Below, one piece after another: positions 1 to 6,262 of a stretch of 14,702 bases of DNA (positions are counted from its first letter, which is position 1; every line of letters begins with the position of its first letter). The notes beneath the pieces were generated by a model. The model did no database searches and had not been told where the DNA came from. It saw only the letters and a program-made list of their open reading frames with translations. A program made the position numbers and the translations under genes. Source of the DNA: Pseudomonas sp. UBA5782 (GTDB taxonomy: Bacteria > Pseudomonadota > Gammaproteobacteria > Pseudomonadales > Pseudomonadaceae); NCBI GenBank assembly GCA_002418465.1, contig DIEE01000219.1:1-14702 (forward strand), in the 5' to 3' direction.

Positions 1-646
1 CCAGGGTCAGCAGGTCGGCGTTGGACAATGCATCGGCGATGGCAATGCGAATGCCGGCCTGGCGTAGTTCTTCGATGCTGGCGCGGGTCTGGGTGGCGCC
101 GGCGGCGACCTGGTCATAGCGCAGCAGGCCGACCGGCAGCTTGGTCTGGCGACCGAGGAAGCGCACCAGATTGGCATCGGTCATCGGCGTCAGCGGGTGA
201 TGCTCCATGCCGGACTCGCTGAGCAGCGCGTCCTGCACGAACAGGTGGCCACGGAACAGCGTGCGTCCGGTTTCGGGGAAGGCCGGGCAGGCGATGGTGA
301 AATCGCTGCCGAGGGCTTCGAGCAGCGCCTCGGTGACCGGGCCGATGTTGCCTCGCTCGGTGGAGTCGAAGGTCGAGCAGTACTTGAACAGGAACTGCCG
401 GCAGCCGCGTTCGCGCAGCCAGTGCAGTGCGGCGAGGGATTCGGCAACGGCCTGGTCCACCGGCGCCATGCGTGACTTGAGCGCGACGATCAGCGCATCC
501 GCCTCGATGGCTTCGGACAATTCCTGCCCCGGGATGCCGATGGTCTGCACGGTGCGCATGCCCTGGCGCACCAGGGTGTTGGCCAGGTCGGTGGCTCCGG
601 TGAAATCGTCAGCGATGCACCCGAGCAAGGGCATGGCATGGTTCAT
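1..646 (-). CDS. otnK: 3-oxo-tetronate kinase (four-carbon acid sugar kinase family), N-terminal part
   Basis: The reverse strand encodes 215 residues from an ATG at 646-644 and leaves the window at base 1 without a stop. A GGGAGAAG ribosome-binding site precedes the start. The N-terminus LGCIADDFTGATDLANTLV (residues 8-26) and KYCSTFDSTERGNIGPV (residues 88-104) are hallmarks of the four-carbon acid sugar kinase family (formerly DUF1537). The wording is closest to OtnK, which phosphorylates 3-oxo-tetronate to its 4-phosphate before decarboxylation to dihydroxyacetone phosphate in the cytoplasm. Family members have about 420 residues, so only the N-terminal half is present; the C-terminal nucleotide-binding domain lies outside. 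It is divergent from a DeoR-type regulator gene. A D-threonate or D-erythronate kinase is the main alternative. Family assignment is firm; substrate is inferred. Confidence 0.88.
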   Translation of the reverse strand, partial: MNHAMPLLGCIADDFTGATDLANTLVRQGMRTVQTIGIPGQELSEAIEADALIVALKSRMAPVDQAVAESLAALHWLRERGCRQFLFKYCSTFDSTERGNIGPVTEALLEALGSDFTIACPAFPETGRTLFRGHLFVQDALLSESGMEHHPLTPMTDANLVRFLGRQTKLPVGLLRYDQVAAGATQTRASIEELRQAGIRIAIADALSNADLLTL

Positions 647-678
647 TCGGCTTCTCCCGCAAATGTGTTGTTTTTTTC

Positions 679-707
679 ATAGTAGGCGCTAAACGCTGTT
701 ATGTGAA
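679..707 (-). promoter_or_regulatory. Sigma70-like promoter of the otnK-like gene
   Basis: Read on the minus strand, TTCACA (707-702) is followed after 17 bases by TACTAT (684-679). This gives a -35 box with five of six consensus bases and a recognisable -10 box. The expected start point near 672 leaves a short 5' leader before the ATG at 646. Repeated TGTTA words overlap or flank the -35 box. Confidence 0.5.
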
Positions 708-716
708 GATATGTTA
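697..716. promoter_or_regulatory. Candidate DeoR-family operator (TGTTA repeats)
   Basis: Two TGTTA words lie at 697-701 and 712-716, directly repeated with a 15-base period. They flank the -35 box of the otnK-like promoter. The same word, in both orientations, recurs at the promoter of the downstream transporter gene (2351-2385). DeoR-family repressors commonly use short half-sites of this kind. Assignment to the neighbouring regulator is inference. Confidence 0.35.
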
Positions 717-824
717 AATTTGCTAGCAGTCGTGTTTAGAAATGTTGTCCTTTGCGCGGTCGCCGTCAGTGGCCGGGCGGCATTGGGCTACCATGCAGCC
801 ACCAATTCGAGCCCAGGAACCCAC

Positions 825-1628
825 ATGACCGAGGAAATTGAGCCAATGGCCGACGCCGGGGCGCCGATGATTCCTTCCCAGCGCCGCGAGATGATCGTCC
901 GCCAGCTGCGGCGCCAGCAGATTCTCAGCGTCAATCAGCTCACCGAGATCTTCAATTGCTCGCACATGACGGTGCGCCGCGACATCGCCGCGCTGGAGCA
1001 GGAGGGGCGGGTGTTCTCGGTGCCGGGCGGAGTGCGCATCGCCAGCCAGGTGCACAGCGAGCCGAGCCACCAGATCAAGGCGATCGTCGAGCCGGCGCAG
1101 AAGCAGCGCATGGCCGAGCATGCTGCGCGTCTGATCAAGGCCGACATGACGCTGTACCTGGATGCCGGTACCACCACGCTGTGCCTGGTGCCGCACATCC
1201 TCAGCCTGAGCGGCATGACGGTGGTCACCAACGACTTCAGCATCGTCCTCGCGCTGGCCGACGCCACCCATGTGAACGTGATTCACACCGGCGGCGTGCT
1301 CGACCATCCGAACCGTTCCGCGGTCGGTAACCTGGCGGCCGACACGCTGCGCAACATCGCCACCGACATCGCCTTCATCTCCACCAGTTCCTGGGACCTG
1401 CAGCGTGGCGTCACCACGCCGTCGGCGCCGAAGATCGAGGTGAAGAAAGCGGCCATGGATTCGGCCTCGCAGATCGTCCTGATGGCGACCAGCTCGAAGT
1501 ACGGGACCTTCGGCATGTACCGCATCGCCGGGCTGGATCGCTTCGATCCGATCATCACCGACGACGGCCTGACGGCGGACGCCGCGGCCGGTATCCGCAA
1601 GCTGGGCGTCGAGCTGGTACTGGCCTGA
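825..1628 (+). CDS. DeoR/GlpR-family transcriptional regulator
   Basis: The product has 267 residues. A DeoR helix-turn-helix covers about residues 19-70 (core LSVNQLTEIFNCSHMTVRRD), and a sugar-phosphate effector domain contains the family signature DAGTTTLCLV near residue 109. DeoR-family repressors sense phosphorylated sugar or sugar-acid intermediates and control catabolic operons. It is divergent from the OtnK-like kinase, which supports a role as local regulator of sugar-acid genes. I chose the ATG at 825 because AGGA at 814-817 sits at suitable spacing and the residues before it (back to an ATG at 711) do not look like protein of this family. An ATG at 846, preceded by GAGGAA, is an equally acceptable start. 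The gene ends 24 bases before the convergent phosphatase gene. The ligand is not known from sequence. Confidence 0.9.
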   Translation: MTEEIEPMADAGAPMIPSQRREMIVRQLRRQQILSVNQLTEIFNCSHMTVRRDIAALEQEGRVFSVPGGVRIASQVHSEPSHQIKAIVEPAQKQRMAEHAARLIKADMTLYLDAGTTTLCLVPHILSLSGMTVVTNDFSIVLALADATHVNVIHTGGVLDHPNRSAVGNLAADTLRNIATDIAFISTSSWDLQRGVTTPSAPKIEVKKAAMDSASQIVLMATSSKYGTFGMYRIAGLDRFDPIITDDGLTADAAAGIRKLGVELVLA

Positions 1629-1652
1629 CGCCCCGTCGCGCGAGGCCCTGCT

Positions 1653-2282
1653 TCAGTTGCGCCCGTCCAGCGCGGCGCTGGCTCTGAGCCAGGCGAAGGC
1701 GCCGTCGCGAATCATCAGCACCTGATCCTGCGGCACCTCGATGGTCGGCACCACCGCCGGGTCGGTGTTGGCGCGCAGCGCCATGAAGCTGCGCAGCACG
1801 CCGGCATGGGCGACCACCACGGTGTCGCGCTCAAGGCTTTCGAGGAAGCTGGCGACACGCTCGAAGACCATCCGGTAGTTCTCCCCGCCGTGCGGCACGA
1901 AGCTCAGTGGATCGGCCTGGCGCGCGGCGAAGCGCTCGGGTTCGCGGGCGGCGATCTCGGTCCAGCTGTAGCCGTCCCATTCGCCGAAGTCGATCTCCAG
2001 CAGGCGCTCGTCGCTGCGGTAGTCGTCCGCCTCCAGGCCGAGCTGCTGGCGGACGATGCGCATCGTCTCGCGGGTGCGCAGCAGCGGGCTGGCGACGAAG
2101 TCCAGGGTCTCTGGCCGGGTCAGCAACCAGCGCAGGCACAACCCGGAGGTCGCCGCCTGCGCACGCCCGGTGTCGTTCAGCGGGATATCCCGGCGGCCTT
2201 GCAGGCGGCGCTTGGCGTTCCAGTCGGTCTCGCCATGGCGGATCAGGTAAAGCGTCGGAGCGTCGCGTTGGGAGAGGTTCAT
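1653..2282 (-). CDS. Histidine phosphatase family protein (phosphoglycerate mutase-like)
   Basis: The product has 209 residues. The LIRHGETDWN motif (residues 13-22) carries the phospho-accepting His16. ASPLLRTRET supplies Arg69, LLEIDFGEWDG supplies Glu96, and VVVAHAGVLRSF supplies the second catalytic His159. This is the complete catalytic set of the phosphoglycerate mutase / acid phosphatase superfamily, so it is probably an active cytoplasmic phosphatase. The ATG at 2282 was chosen because it begins just before the RHG motif and is preceded by AGGA; the 28 residues upstream in frame are not family-like. It lies between the DeoR gene and the transporter operon and is divergent from the latter. 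Related enzymes act on phosphosugars, alpha-ribazole phosphate or phosphoglycerate. The substrate cannot be read from sequence; the neighbourhood hints at a phosphorylated sugar acid. Confidence 0.86.
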   Translation of the reverse strand: MNLSQRDAPTLYLIRHGETDWNAKRRLQGRRDIPLNDTGRAQAATSGLCLRWLLTRPETLDFVASPLLRTRETMRIVRQQLGLEADDYRSDERLLEIDFGEWDGYSWTEIAAREPERFAARQADPLSFVPHGGENYRMVFERVASFLESLERDTVVVAHAGVLRSFMALRANTDPAVVPTIEVPQDQVLMIRDGAFAWLRASAALDGRN

Positions 2283-2343
2283 TCGAGGTCCTGGGGGAGA
2301 TGACGGGAGCATCGTCCGGTGGGCGGATGCTGGCGAACATGTC

Positions 2344-2388
2344 TTGACAATGTTAAAAAATAACAAATAATAAAAAATATTAACATTG
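2344..2388 (+). promoter_or_regulatory. Promoter and candidate operator of the MHS transporter operon
   Basis: TTGACA (2344-2349), a perfect -35 box, is followed after 16 bases by AATAAT (2366-2371), five of six consensus bases. Overlapping it is a perfect 9-base inverted repeat, CAATGTTAA (2348-2356) and TTAACATTG (2380-2388), with 23 bases between the arms. A further TAACA lies at 2361-2365. The region is strikingly AT-rich for this genome. Overlap of the left arm with the -35 box is the geometry expected for repression. Confidence 0.6.
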
Positions 2389-2490
2389 CGGCAAAGCGTG
2401 TAGCACGGGACAGCGAAACGGGAGCCATCCGGCTCCGGGGCATCAGCCTTCCTTCGTTGTCAGCCTAATAACAATAATGGAGCCAGATCC

Positions 2491-3831
2491 ATGTCTACCC
2501 TCGACAGCAGCATCGCCGGCGACGCCGGCAGCCCTCGTGCCGAACCGCAGGTGCAGCCGAATGCGCATCAGCTGCGCCAACGGCGTCGGGCGTCCATCGG
2601 CAGCCTGATCGGTACCACCATCGAGTGGTACGAGTACTACATCTACGGCGCCACCGCCGCACTGGTGTTCCCGCACCTGTTCTTCCCCAGCGACGACCGC
2701 CTGGTTTCGCTGATGCTGTCCTTCGCCTCGTTCGCCATAGCCTTCGCCATTCGTCCGATCGGCGCGGCGGTGTTCGGCCACTTCGGCGATCGCGTCGGGC
2801 GCAAGACCACGCTGATCGTCACCCTGGTGATGACCGGCCTGGCGACCTTCCTCATCGGCGTGTTGCCCACCTACGACAGCATCGGCCTCTGGGCGCCGGC
2901 GATCCTCATCCTGCTGCGCCTGATCCAAGGCTTCGGCGTGGGCGGCGAATGGGGTGGCGCGGCGCTGATGTCGCTGGAGTGGGGCGACCAGAAAAAACGC
3001 GGCGCCGCCGGCGCCTGGCCGCAGCTGGGCACCTCAATCGGCCTGATCCTGTCGACCACGGCGGTGATGGGTTCGAGCTACTTCACCGGCGACCAGTTCC
3101 TCGAATGGGGCTGGCGGATTCCGTTCCTGCTCTCCGGCATCCTGGTCATCGTCGGCCTGGTGGTGCGGATGGCGATCGAGGAAACCCCGTCGTTCGCTGC
3201 CAAGAAGCAGAACAACCAGATCGAGAAGAGCCCGCTGGGCTACGTCGTCAAGCACCACTGGCGCGAGATCGTGAAGGTCGCCTTCCTGCGCATGTCGGAG
3301 CAGATGCCGTTCTACATCTTCACTGCCTTCATCCTCGACTACGCCACGCAGAACAGCGGGCTGTCGCGCACCTTCGTGCTGCTCGGGACGCTGGCGGCGG
3401 CGGTCCTGGACCTGATCCTGCTGCCGATCTTCTCCAACATGGGCGACCGTATCGGCCGGCGGAAGATGTACTACATCGGCTGCGTGGTGCTGATCCTGAT
3501 GGCGTTCCCGTACTTCTGGGTGCTCAACTCGGGCAACCAGACCTGGATCTTCATCGCCATCACCCTGTCGCTGATTCCCCATGCGATCCAGTACGGCGCG
3601 CAGGCCTCGCTGATCTCCGAGCAGTTCCCGGTGCACGTGCGCTACACCGGCGCCGGTGTCGGCTACCAGATGTCGTCGCTGATTGCCGGCGGTCCCGCAC
3701 CGCTGATCGCCTCCTTCCTGCTGGTGACCTTCGGCACTGGCTATGCCGTGGCAGCCTACCTGGCGCTCGGCGGGGTCATCGCGGCGGTTGCGCTTTCCAC
3801 CCTGAAGGACCGCAGCGACCACCTGATGTGA
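2491..3831 (+). CDS. MHS-family MFS transporter (metabolite:H+ symporter)
   Basis: The product has 446 residues, the usual length for the metabolite:H+ symporter branch of the major facilitator superfamily (relatives include KgtP, ProP and ShiA). The branch signature GTTIEWYEYYIYG is at residues 41-53. The loop 2-3 motif GHFGDRVGRK is at 96-105, LRLIQGFGVGGEWGGA follows in helix 4-5, and a second loop motif GDRIGRRK lies after the mid-protein loop. About twelve hydrophobic segments are visible; the protein should sit in the inner membrane. GGAG at 2479-2482 supports the ATG at 2491. It is the first gene of an operon with the dehydrogenase gene 43 bases downstream. From context it may import a sugar acid or other hydroxy-carboxylate, but MHS substrates vary widely and none can be assigned from sequence. 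Confidence 0.9.
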   Translation: MSTLDSSIAGDAGSPRAEPQVQPNAHQLRQRRRASIGSLIGTTIEWYEYYIYGATAALVFPHLFFPSDDRLVSLMLSFASFAIAFAIRPIGAAVFGHFGDRVGRKTTLIVTLVMTGLATFLIGVLPTYDSIGLWAPAILILLRLIQGFGVGGEWGGAALMSLEWGDQKKRGAAGAWPQLGTSIGLILSTTAVMGSSYFTGDQFLEWGWRIPFLLSGILVIVGLVVRMAIEETPSFAAKKQNNQIEKSPLGYVVKHHWREIVKVAFLRMSEQMPFYIFTAFILDYATQNSGLSRTFVLLGTLAAAVLDLILLPIFSNMGDRIGRRKMYYIGCVVLILMAFPYFWVLNSGNQTWIFIAITLSLIPHAIQYGAQASLISEQFPVHVRYTGAGVGYQMSSLIAGGPAPLIASFLLVTFGTGYAVAAYLALGGVIAAVALSTLKDRSDHLM

Positions 3832-3874
3832 GTCGTCGGTCCGAAGAATTTCAATCTTTCGCAGGAGTAGCAGC

Positions 3875-4834
3875 ATGACCATCAAGAAAATTGCAGTCGT
3901 CGGTTCGGGCTACATGGGGGGCGGCATCGCCCAGGTTCTGGCGCTGGGCGGCGCAGACGTGGTGCTCGGCGACGTCGACGGCAGCGTCGCCAGCAAGTCG
4001 CGCGAGCGTCTGCTCAAACAGGCGCAGGCTTTCGCCGAAGCCGGCCTGTTCCCGGCCGACGCTCCGGCGCTGCTGGAAGCCCGCCTGAGCGCGGCCGGCT
4101 CCATCGAGGAAGCGGTGGAAGGCGTGGACTACGTCACCGAGGCGGTGCCCGAGTCGATGGAGATCAAGCGCGACGTGCTCGGCCGCGTCTCCGCCGCCTG
4201 CACCAAGGACACCCTGATCGGCAGCAACACTTCGGCAATACCGATCGGCGAACTGGCAAAGTTCGTCAGCCATCCCGAGCGCTTCCTCGGCGTGCACTGG
4301 ATGAACCCGGCGCCGTTCATTCCGGGCGTCGAGCTGATCGCCAGCGAACACACGCTGGCCGAACACATGGACACCCTGGAAGCGCTGATCCGTTCGGTCG
4401 GCAAGGTGCCGGCACGCGTCGCCGACACCCCCGGCTTCGTCGCCAACCGCCTGCAGTTCGCCCTCTACAAGGAGGCGGTGAAGGTGGTCGAGGAAGGGTT
4501 GGCGACGCCGGAACAGGTCGACTTGGTGGTGAGCAACGCCTTCGGCTTCCGCCTGGCGCTGTTCGGGCCGTTCGCCATCGGCGACATGGCCGGGCTGGAC
4601 GTCTACGCGTCCTCCTACAAGACCCTCGCCGGCACCTATGGCGAGCGCTTCGCCGCGCCGGACGGCCTGAGCAAGCTGGTCGACAGCGGCAACCTGGGGC
4701 TGAAATCCGGCCACGGCTTCCTCGACATCGACCCGGCGAAGAGCGCCGAGCTGCTGGCCTACCGCGACCGTGCCTACGCCGCGCTGAGCAAGCTGCGCGC
4801 CGAACTCGGCCCGGCGCCGGGCCTGGCGAGCTGA
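3875..4834 (+). CDS. 3-hydroxyacyl-CoA dehydrogenase-fold NAD-dependent oxidoreductase
   Basis: The product has 319 residues: an N-terminal Rossmann domain followed by a helical C-terminal domain. VVGSGYMGGGIA (residues 8-19) is the NAD-binding glycine motif. SNTSAIPI (117-124), the catalytic HWMNPAPFIPGVE segment (His141, Glu153) and DTPGFVANRL (184-193) match the family. The enzyme oxidises a 3-hydroxy group to a 3-oxo group. The single-domain length is shared by 3-hydroxybutyryl-CoA dehydrogenases but also by family members acting on free acids, such as carnitine dehydrogenase and L-gulonate 3-dehydrogenase. AGGAG at 3863-3867 supports the ATG at 3875. It is the second gene after an MHS transporter, with no other fatty-acid gene nearby. 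I favour a free 3-hydroxy acid, possibly a C4 sugar acid, over an acyl-CoA; this is inference. Confidence 0.85.
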   Translation: MTIKKIAVVGSGYMGGGIAQVLALGGADVVLGDVDGSVASKSRERLLKQAQAFAEAGLFPADAPALLEARLSAAGSIEEAVEGVDYVTEAVPESMEIKRDVLGRVSAACTKDTLIGSNTSAIPIGELAKFVSHPERFLGVHWMNPAPFIPGVELIASEHTLAEHMDTLEALIRSVGKVPARVADTPGFVANRLQFALYKEAVKVVEEGLATPEQVDLVVSNAFGFRLALFGPFAIGDMAGLDVYASSYKTLAGTYGERFAAPDGLSKLVDSGNLGLKSGHGFLDIDPAKSAELLAYRDRAYAALSKLRAELGPAPGLAS

Positions 4835-4857
4835 TCGCCACGCCTCATCGCTGAACG

Positions 4858-4888
4858 AAAAAACGGGCCCTTGGGGCCCGTTTTTTTT
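4858..4888. terminator. Strong bidirectional intrinsic terminator
   Basis: The stem CGGGCCC (4864-4870) pairs with GGGCCCG (4874-4880) around a three-base loop. It is flanked by six A on the left (4858-4863) and eight T on the right (4881-4888). It lies between the convergent dehydrogenase and VWA genes and can stop transcription from both sides. Confidence 0.9.
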
Positions 4889-4898
4889 CATCTCGTTT

Positions 4899-6077
4899 CT
4901 ACTTGGACAGGTACTTCATCCCATCTTCCAGCCCGCTCAGGGTCAGCGGGAACATCCGGTCCTCGACCAGTTCGCGGACGATGTTGGTCGAGGCGGTGTA
5001 GCCCCAGGTGTCCTTGGGGTAGGGGTTGATCCACACCAACTTCTTGAATTTCTCCATGAAGCGCTGCATCCAGACGTAGCCGGCTTCCTCGTTCCAGTGC
5101 TCGACGCTGCCGCCGGCCTGGGTGATCTCGTAGGGCGCCATCGCCGCGTCGCCGATGAAGATCACCTTGTAGTCGGCGCCGTACTTGTGCAGCAGGTCGA
5201 GGGTCGAGGTGCGCTCGCTGGTACGGCGGAAGTTGTTCTTCCACACCGATTCGTAGATGAAGTTGTGGAAGTAGAAGTACTCCAGATGCTTGAACTCGGT
5301 CTTGCAGGCGGAGAACAGCTCCTCGCAGACCTTCACGTGGGCGTCCATCGAGCCGCCGATGTCGAACAGCAGCAACAGCTTCACGGTGTTGCGCCGTTCC
5401 GGGCGCATCTGGATGTTCAGCAGGCCTGCGTCCTTCGCGGTGTGGTCGATGGTGCCGTCGATGTCGAGTTCCTCGGCGGCGCCTTCGCGGGCGAACTTGC
5501 GCAGCCGGCGCAGGGCGATCTTGATGTTGCGCGTGCCCAGCTCGACGTTGTCGTCGAGGTTCTTGTACTCGCGCTGGTCCCAGACCTTGGCCGCCTTGCC
5601 CTGGCGCTTGCCGGCATCACCGACGCGGATGCCTTCGGGGTTGAAGCCGCCGGAGCCGAACGGGCTGGTGCCGCCGGTGCCGATCCACTTGTTGCCGCCG
5701 GCGTGGCGTTCCTTCTGCTCCTCGAGGCGTTTCTTGAACTCCTCGATGAGCTTGTCCAGGCCGCCGAGGGACTGGATCTGCGCGCGCTCCTCATCGCTCA
5801 GCAGGCGCTCGAACTCCTTGCGCAGCCACTCTTCGGGTATCAGCGCCTCGATGTGCTGGTCGAGGTTCTGCAGGCCGTTGAAGTAGGCGCCGAAGGCACG
5901 GTCGAACTTGTCGAAATGGCGCTCGTCCTTCACCAGGATCGCCCGCGACAGGTAGTAGAACTCGTCCATGTCGGCGAACACGACGTTGTGCTGCAGCGCG
6001 TTGATCAGGTCGAGCAGCTCGCGCACCGACACCGGCACCTTGGCCGCGCGCATTTCGTTGAACAGGTTGAGCAGCAT
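4899..6077 (-). CDS. CoxE-like von Willebrand factor A domain protein
   Basis: The product has 392 residues. The N-terminal half is helical and charged (a coiled-coil-prone stretch at about 85-125), followed by a glycine-rich segment (about 127-160). A von Willebrand A domain starts near residue 230 with the metal-site motif LLLLFDIGGSMD (Asp239, Ser243). The usual DxSxS motif reads DIGGS here, so the first serine is glycine. The protein resembles CoxE-like VWA proteins that work with MoxR AAA+ ATPases in metal insertion or complex remodelling. The MoxR gene lies upstream on the same strand, 185 bases away, which supports a functional pair. The ATG at 6077 is preceded by GAGGG. No carbon monoxide dehydrogenase genes are near, so the CoxE name indicates only family. 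No signal peptide is visible, so it should be cytoplasmic. The client is unknown. Confidence 0.87.
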   Translation of the reverse strand: MLLNLFNEMRAAKVPVSVRELLDLINALQHNVVFADMDEFYYLSRAILVKDERHFDKFDRAFGAYFNGLQNLDQHIEALIPEEWLRKEFERLLSDEERAQIQSLGGLDKLIEEFKKRLEEQKERHAGGNKWIGTGGTSPFGSGGFNPEGIRVGDAGKRQGKAAKVWDQREYKNLDDNVELGTRNIKIALRRLRKFAREGAAEELDIDGTIDHTAKDAGLLNIQMRPERRNTVKLLLLFDIGGSMDAHVKVCEELFSACKTEFKHLEYFYFHNFIYESVWKNNFRRTSERTSTLDLLHKYGADYKVIFIGDAAMAPYEITQAGGSVEHWNEEAGYVWMQRFMEKFKKLVWINPYPKDTWGYTASTNIVRELVEDRMFPLTLSGLEDGMKYLSK

Positions 6078-6100
6078 TTTCTGTGCCCTCGGAATTATCC

Positions 6101-6209
6101 GTAGGGTGGGTTAGCCGCGCCGCGGTGTAACCCACCGTCGATGCCGTTGGCATCACGCTTGCCAGCCTGGCGGCTGGTCGGTGGGTTACGCTTCGCCAAC
6201 CCACCCTAC
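6101..6209. repeat. Palindromic intergenic repeat (REP/MITE-like, GGTGGGTT type)
   Basis: The outer arms GTAGGGTGGGTTAGC (6101-6115) and GCCAACCCACCCTAC (6195-6209) are inverted with one mismatch. Inner arms GTAACCCACCG (6127-6137) and CGGTGGGTTAC (6179-6189) are perfectly inverted. Each half also folds on itself by pairing GGTGGGTT with AACCCACC, so the element is two short hairpins facing each other. This is the build of extragenic palindromic repeats mobilised in trans by a transposase; I recall similar GGTGGGTTACGC words between genes of Pseudomonas genomes. It encodes no protein. Confidence 0.75.
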
Positions 6210-6219
6210 AAAACTGCCC

Positions 6220-6258
6220 TCTCCCCCGGCCCCTCCCCGCAAGCGGGCGAGGGGGAGA
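6220..6258. repeat. Second intergenic hairpin, C-rich / G-rich
   Basis: TCTCCCCC (6220-6227) and GGGGGAGA (6251-6258) are perfect inverted arms. An inner stem CCCGC (6236-6240) / GCGGG (6243-6247) lies between them. It follows the first repeat and ends five bases beyond the MoxR stop codon on the transcribed minus strand. It lacks a T-tract, so it is more likely a repeat or an mRNA-stabilising or attenuating hairpin than a full terminator. Confidence 0.5.
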
Positions 6259-6262
6259 CACG

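Noticed and set aside
1629..1652. Terminator between the convergent DeoR and phosphatase genes
   Set aside because: The 24-base gap shows no clear stem with a T-tract.
3875..4834. Ordinary fatty-acid beta-oxidation gene
   Set aside because: No thiolase, enoyl-CoA hydratase or acyl-CoA ligase is nearby and the operon partner is an MHS transporter. An acyl-CoA role is not excluded, only less favoured.
5097..6104. 335-codon plus-strand frame over the VWA gene
   Set aside because: It is the antisense shadow of the VWA gene; the product is a Val/Leu/Glu/Ala-rich string without domain motifs.
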